Assembly (NCBI GenBank): GCA_913057815.1
Contig: CAJXOV010000224.1
Span: 1-5,028, forward strand
From: an uncultured Flavobacteriales bacterium
GTDB lineage: Bacteria; Bacteroidota; Bacteroidia; Flavobacteriales_D; Sanyastnellaceae
Direction of reading: 5' to 3'
Length of the DNA: 5,028 nt
The notes beneath the pieces were generated by a model. That model saw nothing but the letters and a program-made list of their open reading frames with translations, had not been told where the DNA came from and made no database searches. Numbering within the stretch: the first letter of the stretch is position 1; the number at the start of each line of letters is the position of its first letter. A program made the translations under genes and the position numbers. Of this stretch, positions 4,984 through 5,028 are shown in pieces.

Positions 4984-5028
4984 CTGTCTCTTATACACAT
5001 CTGACGCTGCCGACGAATAGAGAGGTGT
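4984..5028 (+). other. Nextera i5-side adapter with index (artefact)
   Basis: The mosaic end CTGTCTCTTATACACATCT (4984-5002) is followed by GACGCTGCCGACGA (5003-5016), the i5-side Nextera adapter. ATAGAGAG (5017-5024) is the reverse complement of index CTCTCTAT (S502/N502 in the standard set as I recall it), and GTGT begins the P5-side primer. It is not genomic. Confidence 0.97.

Overview
The window looks like a piece of a Bacteroidota genome (Flavobacteriales/Cytophagales-like), inferred from an ExbD of the type starting M-A-R-R with the INAGSMADIAFLLL membrane segment, an AT-rich genome with a TAnnTTTG promoter box, no Shine-Dalgarno sequences, and hairpin-rich intergenic repeats containing CTGAGC...TCGAAG. 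It is not clean genomic sequence to its ends. Positions 1-22 and 4984-5028 are Nextera library adapters (i7 side on the left, i5 side plus index on the right), so the biological sequence is 23-4983.

Layout: a truncated repeat copy (R1, 23-182); an ExbD-like energy-coupling protein on the minus strand (222-1034) with a probable promoter (1060-1067); a full repeat copy plus a fragment (R2 1197-1357, R2b 1402-1454); a minus-strand lipoprotein of unknown function (1455-2207); a right-end repeat fragment (R3, 2261-2331) between divergent genes; a plus-strand two-helix membrane protein (2384-2911); repeat R4 (2928-3115); a small GIY-YIG nuclease on the minus strand (3118-3408); two head-to-tail repeats R5 and R6 (3436-3790); a CzcD-type cation diffusion facilitator on the minus strand (3793-4674); and a probable 3' fragment of another minus-strand gene (4880-4983) followed by a small hairpin.

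The protein genes do not form an obvious pathway. The unifying structure is the repeat family: about 160-190 bp, noncoding, always in the same orientation, usually lodged at a gene 3' end, in two cases 2 nt from a stop codon. The best-preserved copy (R5) can fold on one strand into a four-way junction with essentially no unpaired base at the junction. Other copies keep parts of this fold with different but complementary bases, and the copies are mosaics of two left and two right variants in all four combinations. The only nuclease gene in the window, of a superfamily that includes the junction-cutting Slx1 enzymes, lies exactly between two near-identical copies. A working hypothesis is that this nuclease and the repeats are functionally linked, much as RAYT transposases and REP sequences are linked in other bacteria. 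This is inference and is not shown by the sequence alone.
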